Positions 50,762-53,284 of a stretch of DNA of 53,284 bases are shown piece after piece; the first letter of the stretch is position 1, and each line of letters begins with the position of its first letter. Both the position numbers and the translations under genes were made by a program. This DNA is from RGIG4608 sp045635885 (GTDB taxonomy: Bacteria; Bacillota; Clostridia; Oscillospirales; CAG-272). Below the pieces are notes generated by a model. That model did no database searches. It was not told the DNA's origin and saw only the letters and a list, made by a program, of their open reading frames with translations. Location: contig JAZTWO010000047.1 of the NCBI GenBank assembly GCA_045635885.1, forward strand, positions 1 through 53,284, given 5' to 3'.

Positions 50762-51694
50762 TTATTTTGTAAGTGCGATAAGGTCATCAAGCATTGCCAT
50801 TGCCTCTGCTCTATCCTTTATGGTTGCGCCACTTGCCTTTGCGTGACCACCACCACCGTATTTAACTGCAATGGGATTGATATTATACTTGCTTGAACGG
50901 ATTTCACAAAGAACTCCGTTTTCGGTTTCTGTAAAGTTAACCCAAATGTCGATCCCCTTAATATCGCCCATAGTATTTACCATTCCACGAGAAATTGTAA
51001 ATATGTCGGCATTATAGCTCTTCGCTTCTTCAAGTGTTGTATAAATGTAAGAAACGGGAGCTTCAGTTTTTGTAATTTTAAGTACAAATTTTGCTCTTAA
51101 CTGAACGGAATTAAGCTCGTCGGCATAGAGATTAGAGAAAATATCGTTTGTATAGAATTTTTGCTCCATAAGAAATGATGCAACCTTGAATGTTTGCGCA
51201 CTTGTAGAGTCATAACGGAAACGTCCTGAGTCAGTAATCATACCTGTATAAAGTGCTTTGGCTGCAACGGGTGGAACTTTAAGTCCTGTTTGCATTGCAA
51301 ACATACCAATAAGACCACAACAGGATTCAAAAGAAGTGTCTATACATTCAATATCGGTAAACTCCTCGCAGAAAATATGGTGGTCCATTTTGATTACCGT
51401 TTCTGCAAGTTTATATCTTTCGTCACTAATGAGTGCGGTTGCACTTGTGTCAAGAACAAATGCGAGTGCGCCATTATAATATTCGTCGGGAATTGTATCA
51501 GTTGCACTATCCTCGATAAATCCATATCTCTTGGATGCGTCACCAACGGCATAGATTTCTTTTTGAGGATAATTTGCTTTTAAAATATTCTTAAGACCAA
51601 CCTGTGAGCCGATTGCGTCACCGTCTGGATTTGAGTGTCTATGAATGATTATTCTATCATATTTTTCAATTGCTTCAATAATTTTATTAAACAT
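50762..51694 (-). CDS. DHH-family phosphoesterase (NrnA-like), copy 2
   Basis: A 310-residue paralogue of the next gene: HRHSNPDGDAIGSQVGL, LDTSATALIS, KMDHHIFCEEFTD, MITDSGRFRYDS and GGGHAKASGATI. Order and spacing of motifs match copy 1, so this is a tandem duplication that has clearly diverged, for instance in the region after DHH (C-rich ECIDTSFESCCGLIG). It heads the three-gene operon with a consensus promoter (51724-51752). Different substrate preferences, such as nanoRNA, pAp or cyclic dinucleotide products, are possible. Confidence 0.92.
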   Translation of the reverse strand: MFNKIIEAIEKYDRIIIHRHSNPDGDAIGSQVGLKNILKANYPQKEIYAVGDASKRYGFIEDSATDTIPDEYYNGALAFVLDTSATALISDERYKLAETVIKMDHHIFCEEFTDIECIDTSFESCCGLIGMFAMQTGLKVPPVAAKALYTGMITDSGRFRYDSTSAQTFKVASFLMEQKFYTNDIFSNLYADELNSVQLRAKFVLKITKTEAPVSYIYTTLEEAKSYNADIFTISRGMVNTMGDIKGIDIWVNFTETENGVLCEIRSSKYNINPIAVKYGGGGHAKASGATIKDRAEAMAMLDDLIALTK

Positions 51695-51723
51695 AATATA
51701 TTCCTTTCATACTTTATCATATT

Positions 51724-51752
51724 ATTATACTATATTTTTCGATAATTTGCAA
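51724..51752 (-). promoter_or_regulatory. Predicted promoter of the DHH-DHH-surE operon
   Basis: Minus-strand TTGCAA (51752-51747), 17 bases, TATAAT (51729-51724), about 30 bases before the start codon. Confidence 0.7.
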
Positions 51753-51803
51753 ACGTTTTTTACAAATAAATTGATAGAAATTTAAGATTTTTTTGTAAAG
51801 TAC

Positions 51804-51832
51804 TTGAAAAATTGAGATTTTTAGGTTATAAT
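51804..51832 (+). promoter_or_regulatory. Predicted promoter of the HAD hydrolase gene
   Basis: TTGAAA (51804-51809), 17 bases, TATAAT (51827-51832), followed by AGGAGG at 51863-51868. Confidence 0.78.
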
Positions 51833-51876
51833 TAGTTGGATAAATATGTAAAATCTTATTTTAGGAGGAAAAATCC

Positions 51877-52785
51877 TTGAGTAATTCTAAAAGAAAGCCC
51901 GTTATGGCTATATGTTATGACTTTGACAAAACTCTTTCTCCCGACGATATGCAGACATTTACCCTCATCCCCTCTTTCGGTGTGAACGTTGGTGAATTCT
52001 GGCACGAATCTGACGAGCTTGCAAAAGACAATCGCATGGAAATGAACCTTGCTTGGATGTATGAGCTTATTAAATATTCACAGTTCAAGGGAAAATCTCT
52101 TAAACGCCAGTATTTCCAAGAAAGCGGTGCTGAGGTTAAACTCTATGACGGTGTTAAAACTTGGTTCCAAAGAGTAAATCAATATGCTGAATCCAAGGGC
52201 ATTGAGGTTGAGCACTACGTTATTTCTTCAGGTTTGCGTGAAATTATTGAAGGTAGCGCTATTGCAGATGAATTTACGAAAATTTATGCTTCTTCTTACC
52301 TTTATAATGCAGACGATGTTGCAGTTTGGCCTGCTCAGGCGGTAAACTACACAAATAAGACACAGTACCTTTTCCGTATTTCAAAGGGATTTCTTGAAGA
52401 ACATGACGAGAGAGTTAACGACAGTGTGCCTTCTCACGAGCGCAGAATTCCATTCACTAATATGGTTTACATTGGCGACTCTGCAACTGATATTCCCTGC
52501 ATGCATCTTGTAAAAGAGCGTGGTGGCTTTACCATTGGTGTATTTGACCCCATTAAAGACAACAGAGCTAAGGTTTATAAGCTCCTCACAGACGGTCGTC
52601 TTACATTCTATGCTCCCGCTGACTACACTGCAAAGAGTGCCATGAGCAAATATATCAAGCAGATTATTGATACTATTGCTATCAATGAAAAGACAAAAGC
52701 GGAACAAAAGTTGCTTGAGCAACCTGCAATTGACTTTATGCTTGCTAAACAGTCAGTTGATGATGATCAGATTGAAATTCTTTAA
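51877..52785 (+). CDS. HAD-family phosphatase-like hydrolase
   Basis: A 302-residue HAD protein. The nucleophile motif CYDFDKTLSPDD (DxD), motif II VISSGLREIIEG and the acidic motif YIGDSATDIPCM are present, so phosphatase activity is likely; the substrate is unknown. The start is a TTG at 51877, eight bases after AGGAGG; the first in-frame ATG (51904) would leave the Shine-Dalgarno over 30 bases away. No signal peptide is seen. It is a single-gene transcript with its own promoter and terminator. Confidence 0.88.
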   Translation: MSNSKRKPVMAICYDFDKTLSPDDMQTFTLIPSFGVNVGEFWHESDELAKDNRMEMNLAWMYELIKYSQFKGKSLKRQYFQESGAEVKLYDGVKTWFQRVNQYAESKGIEVEHYVISSGLREIIEGSAIADEFTKIYASSYLYNADDVAVWPAQAVNYTNKTQYLFRISKGFLEEHDERVNDSVPSHERRIPFTNMVYIGDSATDIPCMHLVKERGGFTIGVFDPIKDNRAKVYKLLTDGRLTFYAPADYTAKSAMSKYIKQIIDTIAINEKTKAEQKLLEQPAIDFMLAKQSVDDDQIEIL

Positions 52786-52796
52786 TTAATAAAACA

Positions 52797-52823
52797 GAGC
52801 CCTCGATTTGAGGGCTCATTTTT
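52797..52823 (+). terminator. Terminator of the HAD hydrolase gene
   Basis: The stem GAGCCCTC / GAGGGCTC with a GATTT loop is followed by ATTTTTTATTG. Confidence 0.9.
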
Positions 52824-53284
52824 TATTGTTTTTTCATCTGTCTTAAGAAAAGCATTACTGCTATTGCAAGAATTATTATCGCATAACCAAGTACCCAGCA
52901 CAAGTGAGGTAAAATTTGATCATAATTGCCTGCTATTATCGCACGTTGCATTTCAACCGAATGCAAAAATGGAAGTATATTGGCAATCTTCTTAAATCCG
53001 CCGCCAACAAGCTCAAGGTCAAACCAAGTGCCTGAGAGCCACGCAGAAAGGTTTGTAAGCAACGCGCCGCATATTCCACCCACCTGTTTATCGCTTAGGA
53101 TACTGCCGAACAATAATCCAAGAGCAATGAACAGAACGGAGATCGGAATGATGAAAAGAACGGCAAGCAATATATTGACCGTAATATCAAGTCCGAGAAT
53201 AATGGCAACGATATAGCAGATAATGCTTTGCGCTACGGCAAACGGAACTACGGGCAAGGTATAACCGAGTATAAAATCAATAGG
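52823..53284 (-). CDS. ABC-2 type transporter permease, 3' part only
   Basis: The frame is open to the window end, so the gene begins outside it. The visible 150 or so residues carry helices near the window-end (PVVPFAVAQSIICYIVAIILG), then ILLAVLFIIPISVLFIALGLLFGSI, and a last one (VLGYAIIILAIAVMLFL), with the loop ILSDKQVGGICGALLTNLSAWLSGTWF typical of ABC-2 exporters. An ATPase gene probably lies upstream on the minus strand beyond the window. The substrate cannot be told. Confidence 0.88.
   Translation of the reverse strand, partial: PIDFILGYTLPVVPFAVAQSIICYIVAIILGLDITVNILLAVLFIIPISVLFIALGLLFGSILSDKQVGGICGALLTNLSAWLSGTWFDLELVGGGFKKIANILPFLHSVEMQRAIIAGNYDQILPHLCWVLGYAIIILAIAVMLFLRQMKKQ

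Noticed and set aside
1..53284. CRISPR arrays, prophage, transposons, tRNA or rRNA genes
   Set aside because: No direct repeat array, integrase or transposase motif, or cloverleaf-like gene was recognised. A tRNAscan/Infernal run would confirm.

Overview
The window is low-GC Firmicutes DNA, most likely from an uncultured, spore-forming gut Clostridia lineage. The evidence is a complete sporulation sigma-G gene, strong SD sequences (GGAGG), canonical TTGACA/TATAAT promoters, RNase HII and YlqF in one operon, clostridial families of unknown function (DUF1540, DUF1858) and a fragment of a BspA-type leucine-rich-repeat protein. I saw no rRNA, tRNA, CRISPR array, transposase or integrase. Almost all of it reads as ordinary chromosome.

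Layout. 1-5.5 kb: glycerol kinase with a monoglyceride-lipase-like hydrolase, an apparently inactive glucuronate-isomerase homologue, and an Lrp regulator overlapping an aminotransferase. 5.5-15 kb (minus strand): MntR/DtxR-like regulator with dxs; S41 peptidase-greA-lysS; a PucR-type regulator; rsmE; NfeD-slipin. 15-20.2 kb (plus): lepB-ylqF-rnhB-yraN-dipeptidase-thrC. 20.2-24.7 kb: DUF1540, a metallophosphoesterase, tig-clpP-clpX. 24.7-31.8 kb (minus): a 20-cysteine protein downstream of sigG; a tight operon trmK-nif3-degenerate PPP phosphatase-rlmD-M28 peptidase; DUF1858; a helical protein. 31.8-37.2 kb: an esterase, an LRR pseudogene, an M16C peptidase and a cysteine-desulfidase-like gene. 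37.2-49 kb (plus): a CNNM/CorC-type transporter behind a short leader ORF and hairpin; an RDD membrane protein; and a CUT1-type ABC importer with its own ATPase, followed by two lipoproteins, one carrying a staphylococcal-nuclease domain and both carrying OB-fold-like segments. 49-53.3 kb: SurE with two tandem DHH phosphoesterases, a HAD hydrolase and an ABC-2 permease cut by the window end.

The most interesting candidates for undescribed biology are: (1) the ABC importer plus surface nuclease plus OB-fold lipoprotein locus, which looks like a module for scavenging extracellular nucleic acid, with nucleotide and nanoRNA degradation genes convergent beside it; (2) the 39-codon leader beginning M-D-P-L-P-R, which ends inside a terminator-like hairpin ahead of the CNNM gene and suggests translation-coupled attenuation, perhaps Mg2+-responsive; (3) two pseudoenzymes whose folds are recognisable but whose metal ligands are replaced, a UxaC homologue and a PPP-phosphatase homologue. 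Functions are assigned from motifs and family memory only; no database search was run.
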